From positions 1 through 36,332 of the IMG/VR virus record IMGVR_UViG_3300010885_018045: a DNA stretch of 36,332 nucleotides. One strand, 5' to 3'. Position 1 is the first letter of the stretch. Every line of letters starts with the position of its first letter. The notes under the pieces were generated by a model. The model did not search any database. It saw nothing but the letters and a program-made list of their open reading frames with translations, and had not been told where the DNA came from. This DNA is from a virus. Below are positions 6,402 to 14,645 of this stretch, in pieces. Made by a program: the position numbers and the translations under genes.

Positions 6402-6632
6402 TTAAGTTAGTAATTTAACAACAAGTCCTACTGTGTAGATCAGCAACAATGTTGCATTAATAACAATAAGGCTCCATTCCCGCCATATTATGGAAACAAT
6501 GAGCCACAAGAATGCACCCACGTTAAGCAGGGCCGGGCCCTCAGGGTACATGTTAATGCTGGTGCAAATGGCTCCTGCAATAGTTACTAAAGTAGCAAGC
6601 CATTTAAGATAAAATACGATGTCCTTTTTCAT
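6402..6632 (-). CDS. Small three-span membrane protein, 76 aa
   Basis: 76-aa hydrophobic protein starting MKKDIVFYLKWLATLVTI with three predicted membrane segments (about 8-27, 33-50 and 53-74), a positive N-terminus and an aromatic IIWREW between spans 2 and 3. It resembles small DUF6552-like membrane proteins of marine bacteria and phages in size and layout; this is a resemblance only. The ATG sits 7 nt after the last base of the -10 element TATACT, so the message is probably leaderless. No ribosome-binding site can fit upstream and no better internal start with one is visible. Confidence 0.7.
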   Translation of the reverse strand: MKKDIVFYLKWLATLVTIAGAICTSINMYPEGPALLNVGAFLWLIVSIIWREWSLIVINATLLLIYTVGLVVKLLT

Positions 6633-6638
6633 GCTCTA

Positions 6639-6667
6639 AGTATAGCAAAAAGGATCTTTTTGGTCAA
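6639..6667 (-). promoter_or_regulatory. Sigma70-like promoter, TTGACC-17-TATACT
   Basis: The best -35 of the set: minus strand TTGACC, 17 bp ending CTTTTTGC, TATACT. It overlaps the last codons of the 73-aa gene. The start codon of the next gene falls where transcription should start. Confidence 0.78.
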
Positions 6668-6885
6668 TGGATAGTTATGTCGTCGTCAAATTGATCTAGG
6701 TCAATCACGCCCAATATCTTCATTATCTTTGCAATACTTTTCGGAGGTTTATCGGGGCGAACTTCAGGAATAAATGCATACTTCAAGTTTCCATCGGCAT
6801 CAAAGATAAAACCATAATCTTCATCGCCGATGTCTTGATATTCAGGATCTAGCTCTTGTATTTCTATTTCGGCACGTTTGGTCAT
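6664..6885 (-). CDS. Hypothetical acidic protein, 73 aa
   Basis: 73-aa strongly acidic protein: IEIQELDPEYQDIGDEDYGFIFDADGNLK, then PEVRPDKPPKSIAKIMKILGV and the acidic end DQFDDDITIH. It looks like a small domain with a beta-hairpin (FIFDADGNLKYAFIP) followed by a helix. Ribosome-binding site AGGAGG is optimally placed. An AATAAATA element at 6907-6914 would give a short leader that includes this site. Acidic DNA-mimic function is conceivable from the charge only. No named family recognised. Confidence 0.7.
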   Translation of the reverse strand: MTKRAEIEIQELDPEYQDIGDEDYGFIFDADGNLKYAFIPEVRPDKPPKSIAKIMKILGVIDLDQFDDDITIH

Positions 6886-6906
6886 CGTTGCCTCCTGTTC
6901 TAGATA

Positions 6907-6914
6907 TATTTATT
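6907..6914 (-). promoter_or_regulatory. Possible late promoter AATAAATA
   Basis: Minus-strand AATAAATA 21 nt before the start of the 73-aa gene. The predicted leader CTAGAACAGGAGGCAACG holds a full AGGAGG. It overlaps the stop of the gene at 6910-7287. Confidence 0.5.
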
Positions 6915-7287
6915 TGAACAGTATAAGTGCCATAAGAACTGACTGTATTACAAACCCAAGTCCTATAGTTATAATGTTAAGTAGATCACGAAGTATAACT
7001 GCACGACCAAAAAGTAAAACCAAGCCTAACCACATAAACAATACAACATCAATACTAGGGGTTGAATCTGTCAATCCAGTCAGTAACGCCAAGAGCGTAG
7101 GAATAGTAGCCGCATGTAATGCAATAGCGGCTAACCATCCTAGTGTTTCAGCTGAGATTTTACCAAAATGTGTGTAGAAAAATTCTATCACACTGTGTTT
7201 AATTTTTTCAAAATTAAGTTTTTTTGACTCTTCAATTTTTGTCATGGTGTAAGGTTTATGTTTACGGGTTGAAGTTAAAAGTGTCAT
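6910..7287 (-). CDS. Small membrane protein, 125 aa
   Basis: 125-aa protein with a charged N-terminal ~40 residues and three hydrophobic segments, at about 50-70 (WLAAIALHAATIPTLLALL), 79-96 (DVVLFMWLGLVLLFG) and 103-123. This layout recurs in small membrane proteins I associate with marine T4-like phages; the function is unknown. Start uncertain: ATG 7287 has only a weak AGGAT upstream, and ATG 7245 has none. It lies 16 nt downstream of the cell-wall hydrolase gene, so a lysis-related role (holin-like) is possible, but the length and charged N-terminus are not diagnostic. Confidence 0.7.
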   Translation of the reverse strand: MTLLTSTRKHKPYTMTKIEESKKLNFEKIKHSVIEFFYTHFGKISAETLGWLAAIALHAATIPTLLALLTGLTDSTPSIDVVLFMWLGLVLLFGRAVILRDLLNIITIGLGFVIQSVLMALILFK

Positions 7288-7303
7288 CTACGATATTATC
7301 CTA

Positions 7304-7858
7304 CTAACTGCCATAAAAAATATGGTGTCCGATTTTGGCGATAGGCTTCTTGCCCCACCCCGGTTGAACATAGTCAGCATGATAATACATTGCATTTTTG
7401 AGGCTGGGTAACCGGAATCCTTCTAGTAATACTTTTTTAGCCACTTCGGCACTTTCGTTATAAAGTGGTTGGTATACCGGTTTAACTTTGTGGGTACCGT
7501 TGCAGGCCCACGAGAATTGACATATTACTTTTGAGTAGACAATATTTTTTTGATAAACTACCCCGCATACGTCTCCGGGGAATTGTCCACTGGCCACACG
7601 GTTAAGTGTAACCTGGGCTACAGCAACTTTGCCTTCAAATGGTTCGCTAGCAGCTTCCCAATAAATGTTTTGTGTAAGGCAACGCAACTGACGCTCGCGG
7701 TCGTTTGATGATACTGGTCGTACTTTCTGCATCTCGGCTTTCTCTGCTTCGAGAGCTTGAAATTTATTTTTAGTGACTGTGGTCAAGGCAAGTGTTGCCA
7801 ACCACATTCCAAAAACAATCGTCACAAATTTAACCATTCCTGGTAAATGTTGTTTCAT
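7304..7858 (-). CDS. Cell-wall hydrolase, SleB-type endolysin with membrane anchor
   Basis: 184-aa peptidoglycan hydrolase of the SleB/Hydrolase_2 family. A hydrophobic segment at about 10-27 acts as signal anchor, followed by a short linker. The catalytic domain (about 58-184) shows NIYWEAASEPFEGKVAVAQV with the candidate catalytic Glu68, then LNRVASGQFP, VCGVVYQ, CQFSWAC and, near the end, AMYYHADYVQPGW. Four cysteines (60, 99, 114, 120) suit an exported, disulfide-containing enzyme. Such enzymes cleave muramic-acid glycosidic bonds and serve as endolysins in several marine phages. The N-terminal anchor suggests export by the host Sec system instead of release through a large holin pore. 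Strong AAGGAGG ribosome-binding site; promoter at 7945-7973. Confidence 0.88.
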   Translation of the reverse strand: MKQHLPGMVKFVTIVFGMWLATLALTTVTKNKFQALEAEKAEMQKVRPVSSNDRERQLRCLTQNIYWEAASEPFEGKVAVAQVTLNRVASGQFPGDVCGVVYQKNIVYSKVICQFSWACNGTHKVKPVYQPLYNESAEVAKKVLLEGFRLPSLKNAMYYHADYVQPGWGKKPIAKIGHHIFYGS

Positions 7859-7944
7859 ATTACTTCCTCCTTATTCAGGTTGTAGTTTTATATAACTGTG
7901 TTATTTTTGAGAAAACAACTGCTATAACCCCATAATATAGGTAC

Positions 7945-7973
7945 ATTATAGCATTTTTTCTGGTTTTTTACAA
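7945..7973 (-). promoter_or_regulatory. Sigma70-like promoter, TTGTAA-17-TATAAT
   Basis: Minus strand TTGTAA, 17 bp ending AAAATGC, TATAAT (extended TGC). It gives an ~80-nt leader before the hydrolase gene. The 7859-7997 gap otherwise holds only AT-rich sequence. Confidence 0.72.
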
Positions 7974-7997
7974 GTTATATGGATAGTTAATTGCGGA

Positions 7998-8294
7998 TCA
8001 CCCGCAAATTACGTCTGGACTTCCGGCGGCACAAAAATCTCCACAAGTAATTGCATCACCAATTCTTGCCAAGGCCAAACCGTTGACAAACACGGTCGAC
8101 GATCCAGCACTTTGACTTGCGCCGTGTGTGTCTGGTGGTCCAGGGTCGGTATGATTGGGCCATGCGTCAGAGACTCTGACAGTACCTTGTCCGTTAACAA
8201 AAGTATCTGTACTTCCGTTTGGTGTGTTAGGTCTTGGAACATAACCTCCATGTCCGGTGCTGGCATCAAGATTGGTTCTAGTTACTGGTGGCAT
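7998..8294 (-). CDS. PAAR-motif spike-tip protein
   Basis: 98-aa PAAR-repeat protein, the sharpened metal-bound tip of contractile tails (equivalent of T4 gp5.4) that caps the central spike and punctures the outer membrane. Two FVNG repeats (DTFVNGQGTVRVSD and STVFVNGLALARIGD) and the closing SPDVICG are family features. Candidate zinc ligands are the histidines around GHGG and NHTD/DTHG plus the C-terminal CGDFC and ICG cysteines. The start overlaps the stop of the upstream structural-type gene by 1 nt, consistent with co-expression of baseplate parts. Confidence 0.88.
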   Translation of the reverse strand: MPPVTRTNLDASTGHGGYVPRPNTPNGSTDTFVNGQGTVRVSDAWPNHTDPGPPDTHGASQSAGSSTVFVNGLALARIGDAITCGDFCAAGSPDVICG

Positions 8295-8764
8295 TAGACT
8301 TTTCCTTTTGCGACATATTCTACTAGAGTCAAAGCTCCTGGAGTATAATTATTATTTATAGCCTGGGTCAGTGACAAACTAGTGATCCCGTTTACTAAAA
8401 CAGAGTATGTTGCCGTTTTACTACTTGGTGATGTAGCGGCTACATAATTACCAACGAAATTTAAATTGGCACTAACGTTCGACCATCTGGTTACAGTTAC
8501 AAAAGTATTAGCCCAAGTGTTTCCGGTTTGCACAAATTCCTCGTACACAATACTTTTATCCCAATTGTCGTAATATTGTCCAGTGATGGTAAAAGAACTA
8601 GTGGATACAGCAACATTAATATTACCTAATGTATTTGCACCTTTGGTAACTACAACGCTGGTAACATCTGGGTCAAAAGCGGTCTTAGTGACACTTACAG
8701 ATTGATTCAACTGAGTGTTTTCAGTCGTGGCCGTCAATGTTGCTGGACTAAGACTATAGGCCAT
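8294..8764 (-). CDS. Probable virion structural protein, 156 aa
   Basis: 156-aa Thr/Ser/Val/Asn-rich, almost entirely beta-stranded protein without cysteine (MAYSLSPATLTATTENTQL...). Composition and lack of a signal peptide are typical of phage tail/baseplate decorations or Ig-like domains. It is transcribed directly before the PAAR gene with 1-nt overlap, which supports a baseplate or tail-tip assignment. No precise family recognised. Confidence 0.65.
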   Translation of the reverse strand: MAYSLSPATLTATTENTQLNQSVSVTKTAFDPDVTSVVVTKGANTLGNINVAVSTSSFTITGQYYDNWDKSIVYEEFVQTGNTWANTFVTVTRWSNVSANLNFVGNYVAATSPSSKTATYSVLVNGITSLSLTQAINNNYTPGALTLVEYVAKGKV

Positions 8765-9075
8765 TAGGTAATGATACTACCTCGAGTAACAGGCTCAATG
8801 CCAGTGGTAGTTTTGATATAATGTTTTTGCATGGCATCAATACTAGGGGCATGCATGATGACATGTTCTTTATGCAAGTGTACGCCGGCATCTGCATCGG
8901 CAGTGAACAAACTTTGAATAAGTCCCATTCCTTGGGGACTAGGCATTACAGTACATGGTTTGGCTACTTCAAAATATTCGCCATTTACAGAAACGATTCT
9001 TGCTACAATTTCGTCACCGGTTACTAATTTGAAACTAACGATATCGCCTTCGTCATATCCTCGTGATACTAACAT
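8764..9075 (-). CDS. Phage protein with possible Sm-like fold, 103 aa
   Basis: 103-aa protein. The N-terminal strands DIVSFKLVTGDEIVARIVSVNGEYFEVAKP have the rhythm of an Sm/Hfq-like five-strand barrel. They are followed by PSPQGMGL, LFTADAD and a second half with HVIMHAPS and a C-terminal helix IDAMQKHYIKTTTG. I recall a similar protein type in marine T4-like phages; the function is unknown. Start codon coupled (TAATG) to the glutaredoxin stop. RNA binding is an inference from the possible fold only. Confidence 0.65.
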   Translation of the reverse strand: MLVSRGYDEGDIVSFKLVTGDEIVARIVSVNGEYFEVAKPCTVMPSPQGMGLIQSLFTADADAGVHLHKEHVIMHAPSIDAMQKHYIKTTTGIEPVTRGSIIT

Positions 9076-9320
9076 TATGATCCTTTGATTTTATTGAAAA
9101 ATTCTTGCGGTTGTTTATTAAGTCCATCAAATCCTCCAGGAATTAATTCATATCCATAAAAAATTTGTGGCACACTTCTTAGGCCTTGATCTACTAGCAT
9201 CTGCCTCGATTCAGAGTCTTTCTCTATGTTAACTTCTATGTACTCGACGCCTTTACTTTCTAATAGTTGTTTTGCCCTGTCGCAATACGGACAATTGTTC
9301 TTTGAATACACTGTTAACAT
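9075..9320 (-). CDS. Glutaredoxin
   Basis: 81-aa glutaredoxin, a compact thioredoxin fold. The active site CPYC is at residues 10-13, the cis-proline loop reads RSVPQIF, and GGFDGL near the C-terminus is the glutathione-binding GG motif. Its expected job is reduction of the C-terminal CxxC shuttle of the NrdA subunit encoded in the same transcription unit, as T4 NrdC does. The start overlaps the nrdB stop (TAATG). Length is normal for phage and bacterial Grx. Confidence 0.93.
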   Translation of the reverse strand: MLTVYSKNNCPYCDRAKQLLESKGVEYIEVNIEKDSESRQMLVDQGLRSVPQIFYGYELIPGGFDGLNKQPQEFFNKIKGS

Positions 9321-10447
9321 TATAAACTAAATCCTTTGAATGTGTTTTGATCAACATCTTGTTTTGTACCACCAATTACATAACTACTAATTTCTGTTTC
9401 TTGAGGTGCCACTTGTACTTCAGCACCAGCAATCCATTTGGCTGTCCAAGGTAAGGGATTCGAACCTGTTTTAATACCACACTGTAATCCCACTGCTGTC
9501 ATACGCTTACAGGTCAACCAATCTACATACTGACTTAATAATACTTCATTTAAGCCAATCATGCTTCCGTCTTTGAACAAGTAGTGTGCCCAGGCTTTTT
9601 CCTGTGCTGCTGCTTGTAAAAACATTGCTTCACACTCTGCACGAGTTTCGTGTTTTATCAACTCGTAATCAGGATCATCCTGAGGTAGCAATTTTAGAAG
9701 GGTTTGCGTGGACCCTAAATGTACATTTTCGTCTCGTGCAATAAGTTTAATAATTTTAGCATTACCTTCCATCTTTTTCAACTCTGCAAATGCCCAACTG
9801 CAAGCAAAGCTGACATAGAATCTAATGCCTTCTAGTGCGTTTACACTATTCAAGCATAACCACAACTTCTTTTTGAGTTCGTATCTATCAATTGTAACAG
9901 TCTGATGATTGACTTCGTGAATACCATAACCCAACAGTTTATAATAACCGGCATATTCTATCAAGTCATCATAGTATTTGCTAATATCTGTAGCACAATC
10001 AAGTATCTCAGGAATCTCTGTCAACTGATCAAATACGGCACTTGGATCACTATACACATTGCGTATAATGTGAGTGTAACTACGACTATGAATCGTCTCG
10101 TTAAACGACCAGGTCTGGATCCAGGTCTCAAGCTCAGGGATAGTAGCAAGAGGGAGAAAAGCCAAATTGGGGCTGCGACCTTGAACGCTGTCAAGAAGAA
10201 TTTGTCGTTTAAGATTACTTGTAAAAATGTGCTGTTCATGATCAGTCAGTTCCTTGAAATCTTTTGCATCACGTAATACATCTACTTCCTCCGGCCTCCA
10301 AAAGAATCCTAACTGTTTATCTGTCAGTTTATCAAACTGTCTATATTTTAATACATCATAACGCTGTATGGGTGCTGCACCAGATTCATCCAAGAATGCC
10401 AAGGCCTTGGTATGATCTGTTTTATTATCAATATTGAATACGCTCAT
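9320..10447 (-). CDS. nrdB: Ribonucleotide reductase class Ia beta subunit
   Basis: 375-aa small subunit, near-identical in length to E. coli NrdB. It carries the diiron-tyrosyl radical cofactor that starts ribonucleotide reduction. All ligands are seen: Asp86, Glu117, His120, Glu206, Glu240 and His243, plus the radical Tyr124 (in [11 protein letters not shown]). It is therefore the tyrosyl-radical Ia type, not an NrdF or radical-less form. The C-terminal tail FKGFSL matches the peptide that docks on NrdA. The gene follows nrdA by 9 nt and overlaps the glutaredoxin start. It supplies dNTPs for replication. Confidence 0.97.
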   Translation of the reverse strand: MSVFNIDNKTDHTKALAFLDESGAAPIQRYDVLKYRQFDKLTDKQLGFFWRPEEVDVLRDAKDFKELTDHEQHIFTSNLKRQILLDSVQGRSPNLAFLPLATIPELETWIQTWSFNETIHSRSYTHIIRNVYSDPSAVFDQLTEIPEILDCATDISKYYDDLIEYAGYYKLLGYGIHEVNHQTVTIDRYELKKKLWLCLNSVNALEGIRFYVSFACSWAFAELKKMEGNAKIIKLIARDENVHLGSTQTLLKLLPQDDPDYELIKHETRAECEAMFLQAAAQEKAWAHYLFKDGSMIGLNEVLLSQYVDWLTCKRMTAVGLQCGIKTGSNPLPWTAKWIAGAEVQVAPQETEISSYVIGGTKQDVDQNTFKGFSL

Positions 10448-10456
10448 TTTTCTCTC

Positions 10457-12760
10457 TTAAAGTACACAACTGTCACAGTCTTCTTGGCTTTGTGCTGCAT
10501 CATCTTCTAATTTGATATCAGCAGTCATTTTATCTACATTAATTTCACCTTGACCATCAAAGGTGTTGAAATAATATAGTTGTTTCAACCCGTACTTGTA
10601 ACACATTATGAGATGTTGTAACATCTCGCTCATTGGAATCTTTTCATCTGCATAGTGCTGTGGATTGTAGGAAGTATTTACACTAATACCTTGGTCAATA
10701 TACTTTTGCAACACCGCACATAGCTTTAAATACCCTTCGGGATTTTTCTGGTCCCAAAGTAGTTCATATCGGTTCTTTAAACGACGATATTCAGGCACAA
10801 CCTGCTTCAATTGGCCATGTTTTGATCCTTTGATACTAACATAGCTTCGCGGTGGCTCAATACCATTAGTGGCATTACTAATTTGTGCAGAAGTTTCTGC
10901 AGGCATCAAGGCCATTAATGTTGCGTTACGCTGACCAGTCCGTTGTACCTGTTCACGCAAACTCTGCCATGGCATACGTTCCACATACGGGACCAGTTCA
11001 TCCACATCTGCTTTACGTGTATCTATAGGCAGCACACCTTTTGCACTCTTTAGGTCGTTCCATCTGGTACATGCGCCTTGTTCTTCCGCGAGGTCCGCAG
11101 AGGCTTTGATCAAGTAATATGACCAGGCCTCTGCATACTCATCTACCAAAGGTAATGCACGTGGATCACTATAACTAACATCATTTTTAGCTAGGAAATA
11201 GGCAAAATTAATAATACCTATGCCCAGTGGTCTAAACTCCTCGGTAGCCAGCCGAGCAGCCAGGATTGGATAGTTCTGATAACTTAGCAACGCATCCAGT
11301 CCTCGTACTGCCAAACGACACATCTTTTCGAAGTCATGTGAGCTTTTTACATTGCCCCAATTGATCGCTGATAAAGTACACAGGGCGATCCTACCATCCT
11401 CGTCATTGACATCTTTCAATGGTACGGTTGGCAAATCTATTTCAGCGCAAAGATTACTCATCTTAACCGGGGCCACCATCTCATCAAATGGACTGTGGGT
11501 GTTGGCATGATCTACATTCTGCAAATATATTCTTCCGGTATCCTTGCGTTCCTGCATGAATCTACTAAACAAATCTGATGCTTTAAAAGTTTTCTTTCTT
11601 AACTTGGTGTTACGTTCTGCTCGTTCATACAACTCTTTAAAACGCTCTTGATCATTGAAAAAGGCCTCGAACATTTCAGGTACATCGTGCGGACTAAAAC
11701 AAGTAATGTCACCACCTGTAATTAGTCTTTCATACATCAACTTGTTAAACTGTACACCATAATCCATTTGGCGTACACGATTATCTTCTGTTCCTTTGTT
11801 GTTCTTTAATACAATCAAGTCCTCAATCTCGAGGTGCCAGATAGGATAATACAGCGTAGCAGCACCGTTTCGGACTCCACCTTGACTACAACTTCTTGTG
11901 GCACTTTGGAACAACTTGTAAAATGGTATAACTCCGGTATGGTAAGCATCACCATTGCGTATGGGGCTTCCAAGGGCCCGTATTCTACCCGCCCCGATAC
12001 CGATGCCGGCTTTTTGGGAGACGTATTTAACAATGCTGCTAGTAGTAGCATTAATGCTATCCAGGCTATCGTCGGCTTCAATAAGTACGCAGCTTGAGAA
12101 TTGCTTTTGTGGAGTTCGTACACCAGCCATAACAGGAGTAGGAAGAGAAATGTCATGAAGGCTAATAGCATCGTAGTAATCCTTTACCCATTGTAGTCGA
12201 CTTTCCTTTGGGTATGTTTGAAATAGTGTTGCTGCAATCAATAGATATGCTATTTGCGGGGTTTCGAATATCTCATTGGTTACACGATTTTGTACAAGAT
12301 ACTTGCCGCGCCATTGCTCCATGGCCACATAGGTAAATTGTTCATCGCGCTCATGATGAATAAAAGCATCTAACTTGTTCCACTCTTCTTCGGTATAGGC
12401 GGCGAGAAGGCCTGCATCGTAAAATCCAGCCTCCATGTTTTTTTGTACAAGATCAATCAACGACCATGGAGTATAGTCACCGTAAACCTGTTTGCGTAAA
12501 TGGTAGTTAATCAATCTACCTGCAACATATTGATAGTTTGGAGTTTCTTCGCTAATAAGATCAGCAGCTGACTTAATCAGTGTCTCTTGAATATCTGCTG
12601 TTTTAATTCCGTTGTAAAATTGTATGTGGCTTTTGATTTCTACTTCGCTTGCACTAACTCCGGTTATTCCTTCGGTAGCCCACATAACTACGCGGTGCAT
12701 TTTTTCTATATCTAGGTATTCTTTTTTTCCATCTCTTTTTGTAACTTGAATCTGTGTCAT
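10457..12760 (-). CDS. nrdA: Ribonucleotide reductase class Ia alpha subunit
   Basis: 767-aa large subunit (E. coli NrdA is 761 aa). An N-terminal ATP-cone (about 4-95, VTKRDGKKEYLD) indicates allosteric dATP/ATP control is retained. Catalytic residues are in place: Cys224 and Cys461 as the redox pair, Asn436, Cys438 (thiyl radical) and Glu440 in SNLCAE, Tyr729-Tyr730 of the radical path, and the C-terminal shuttle Cys762/Cys765 (DCDSCVL). No intron or homing-endonuclease insertion, unlike some phage nrdA genes. The AGAGG ribosome-binding site precedes ATG 12760. It heads the nrdA-nrdB-glutaredoxin run. Confidence 0.98.
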   Translation of the reverse strand: MTQIQVTKRDGKKEYLDIEKMHRVVMWATEGITGVSASEVEIKSHIQFYNGIKTADIQETLIKSAADLISEETPNYQYVAGRLINYHLRKQVYGDYTPWSLIDLVQKNMEAGFYDAGLLAAYTEEEWNKLDAFIHHERDEQFTYVAMEQWRGKYLVQNRVTNEIFETPQIAYLLIAATLFQTYPKESRLQWVKDYYDAISLHDISLPTPVMAGVRTPQKQFSSCVLIEADDSLDSINATTSSIVKYVSQKAGIGIGAGRIRALGSPIRNGDAYHTGVIPFYKLFQSATRSCSQGGVRNGAATLYYPIWHLEIEDLIVLKNNKGTEDNRVRQMDYGVQFNKLMYERLITGGDITCFSPHDVPEMFEAFFNDQERFKELYERAERNTKLRKKTFKASDLFSRFMQERKDTGRIYLQNVDHANTHSPFDEMVAPVKMSNLCAEIDLPTVPLKDVNDEDGRIALCTLSAINWGNVKSSHDFEKMCRLAVRGLDALLSYQNYPILAARLATEEFRPLGIGIINFAYFLAKNDVSYSDPRALPLVDEYAEAWSYYLIKASADLAEEQGACTRWNDLKSAKGVLPIDTRKADVDELVPYVERMPWQSLREQVQRTGQRNATLMALMPAETSAQISNATNGIEPPRSYVSIKGSKHGQLKQVVPEYRRLKNRYELLWDQKNPEGYLKLCAVLQKYIDQGISVNTSYNPQHYADEKIPMSEMLQHLIMCYKYGLKQLYYFNTFDGQGEINVDKMTADIKLEDDAAQSQEDCDSCVL

Positions 12761-12768
12761 CAGTGCCT

Positions 12769-13218
12769 CTAATATTGTTCTAATTTTAAGTCCACTGCTG
12801 TGTAACAGTGTTTTAATTTAAATCTTTGATCGATGTGTGTGTTATTTACTACTTCACCCTCAATCAAATTAATAACATATTTCCCTTGACACAAGTATGC
12901 TATATGATAAGTGTGCTTTGTTTTTGAGTCATAATATACTCTTATTTCCGGGTTTAAATTATTGCCGTGGTGTGTTAAATGTAAAGTATAGACTATTCCT
13001 AATACTTTTGCAAGATCACAGTAGTAATTTTCTTGTATCAATGTCCACGGATCTGGCCATTGGTTGACGTTTTCAACCTGAAGATAAAACGGAATAAACG
13101 GACACGATTCCCAGAATTCTACCACTTTGTCTATTGCTACATCAAGACCAAGTGTATCTATTTCCTGCCGAAAGGACTTCCAGCGAGATAGCCTCTCGCT
13201 GGTAGAAGATTTAAACAT
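12769..13218 (-). CDS. Phage-conserved hypothetical protein, 149 aa
   Basis: 149-aa soluble protein starting MFKSSTSERLSRWKSFRQEID. The elements LDVAIDKVVEFWESCP, WPDPWTLIQENYYCDLAKVLGIVYTL and GKYVINL make up a pattern I recall from T4-like marine phage proteins of unknown function. It is coupled to the tailspike stop by TAATG and ends 8 nt before nrdA, so it joins the tail and nucleotide-metabolism blocks. No catalytic motif is evident. Confidence 0.72.
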   Translation of the reverse strand: MFKSSTSERLSRWKSFRQEIDTLGLDVAIDKVVEFWESCPFIPFYLQVENVNQWPDPWTLIQENYYCDLAKVLGIVYTLHLTHHGNNLNPEIRVYYDSKTKHTYHIAYLCQGKYVINLIEGEVVNNTHIDQRFKLKHCYTAVDLKLEQY

Positions 13219-14606
13219 TAATAAGTGAATTTTTTAAAATTATAATTGAACGTGCCGGTGCCAGACGCAACGGAGCCTAATAAATGCGTAGCATTTGCAT
13301 ATATGTTGGCATTAAAACTTGAACCTATTTCTGAATAATTATCTATAAATCTTGTAACTGATGTATTGCTAGTAACGGTTAGTGTACCGAATCTCTTAGA
13401 AGAAGAATTTGAAATTTCGTAAATTACATCTGTTGCAGTTAATGTACCTAATAGAAAATTCAAAGCTTGCAAGTTTGCAATTATCTGCGGTGTAGAGGTC
13501 AATACTATAGCAGCAGTTTGGCTATTCTGTAGATTCCCAAGAAACAGTCCACCTGTTGGTGATGCTGCACCCAAGTAGTTTTCCCCGAAAGCTGAAAAAC
13601 TATTAGCTCCGTAGGTCTTAGAAGCCAGTTGTAAATTGTTATAATAATTTCCTATCATTACAGCATTTGTTATTTGCCCAAGATCTATACCAACATTGGC
13701 AATACTATTAAATTCTGAATTATAAACTTGAAGAGTACTTACACTATTACCAATAACTGCAATTCCGTTACCGCCACCGCTAAAGTAACAATTATCAAAA
13801 GTAACACCAGTAGTTGATGAGGTAGTAGACAGAATATGTACAAGATTAGCAGTGTTAGGTGTACTACTGTAAAATCCTGTTTCAACAAATCTAACATCAT
13901 TTGCACTGTCAACATTAAACAACGCAGTAGTTGCTCCGGTATTCAAGTTTCTGAACTGCATATTTCTAATATCAATATTTCTAGGTGAAACCGCTGAAGA
14001 GGTACCAATCAATGCTCCGGATTGAAACTTACTGTCCACAATGTTGGCTATAGTTTTACCAGTAAAGTTTCCAGTAATAAAAGTACTTTCTATACCGGAG
14101 CCAACTAATGTAGCATATGGTGGTATATTGAGAGTGTCGGATACAAGATAATTTCCCCCGGGGAAATGAATTGTACGTCGGGTCAACGGTTGTGTTTCGT
14201 TGATTCCTGTTTTATATATTTGTGTTAACGCTCGATTAATAGCTGCAGTATCATCAACTAATCCGTCACCTACAGCACCAAAGTCTCTAATATTAACAAT
14301 GTCATCTAACTTAGATTGAAAACTTCTAATCGTGGGATTAAGGAAACTGGTACCTGTTTGTGCAGCAAATCCTGCTGCATTACCAATAAAGCTATAAGTT
14401 CCTAAGAAACTGGTTAGGTTGGCAAGAGATTTTTCTGTTAGAATTTCTGTTATACCGGTACTAGGAGCACCTTCTTCGAGGGTGCCGTTACCAATATATA
14501 ATTTTCTTGTATCTATACTCCAGCCTAGTTCAGCTGATGCTAGTTGCGGAAGATCTTGTTGGAGCCCTCTTCGGTGCTGAATTTTAGAAATCTGTGTGAC
14601 TGACAT
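13218..14606 (-). CDS. Tailspike/tail fibre with pectate-lyase-type beta-helix
   Basis: 462-aa receptor-binding or depolymerase-type tail protein. Residues 1-55 form the short attachment module common in marine phage tail proteins (HRRGLQQDLPQLASAELGW, DTRKLYIGNG). From about 100 comes the beta-helix entry motif IRDFGAVGDGLVDDTAAINRAL of Pectate_lyase_3 proteins, then repetitive Asn/Thr/Ser-rich coils to about 340. A C-terminal segment (about 360-462) may be a trimerisation or chaperone-like tip. The beta-helix suggests binding or cleavage of a host surface polysaccharide; catalytic residues cannot be assigned by eye. It is driven by the GATAAATA late promoter at 14630 with an AAGGG ribosome-binding site. 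Confidence 0.85.
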   Translation of the reverse strand: MSVTQISKIQHRRGLQQDLPQLASAELGWSIDTRKLYIGNGTLEEGAPSTGITEILTEKSLANLTSFLGTYSFIGNAAGFAAQTGTSFLNPTIRSFQSKLDDIVNIRDFGAVGDGLVDDTAAINRALTQIYKTGINETQPLTRRTIHFPGGNYLVSDTLNIPPYATLVGSGIESTFITGNFTGKTIANIVDSKFQSGALIGTSSAVSPRNIDIRNMQFRNLNTGATTALFNVDSANDVRFVETGFYSSTPNTANLVHILSTTSSTTGVTFDNCYFSGGGNGIAVIGNSVSTLQVYNSEFNSIANVGIDLGQITNAVMIGNYYNNLQLASKTYGANSFSAFGENYLGAASPTGGLFLGNLQNSQTAAIVLTSTPQIIANLQALNFLLGTLTATDVIYEISNSSSKRFGTLTVTSNTSVTRFIDNYSEIGSSFNANIYANATHLLGSVASGTGTFNYNFKKFTY

Positions 14607-14629
14607 CGTTAACCCTTAATTATATTCAA

Positions 14630-14637
14630 TATTTATC
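14630..14637 (-). promoter_or_regulatory. Late promoter GATAAATA of the tailspike gene
   Basis: Minus-strand GATAAATA 23 nt upstream of the tailspike ATG, leaving an ~18-nt leader with AAGGG. A short 5-bp hairpin (CCTAA/TTAGG, 14637-14650) sits directly upstream at the end of the radical SAM gene and may limit read-through weakly. Confidence 0.6.
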
Positions 14638-14645
14638 CTAAACAG

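Noticed and set aside
7859-7997. Search for a tRNA or small RNA in the largest gene-free gaps (7859-7997, 3516-3618, 4285-4390, 21998-22092)
   Set aside because: No cloverleaf or conserved tRNA T-loop was seen; the gaps are explained by promoters, leaders and hairpins.
11815-12171. 118-aa open frame on the minus strand with hydrophobic N-terminus
   Set aside because: It lies wholly inside nrdA in another frame; nrdA is full length and conserved here, and no ribosome-binding site precedes it.
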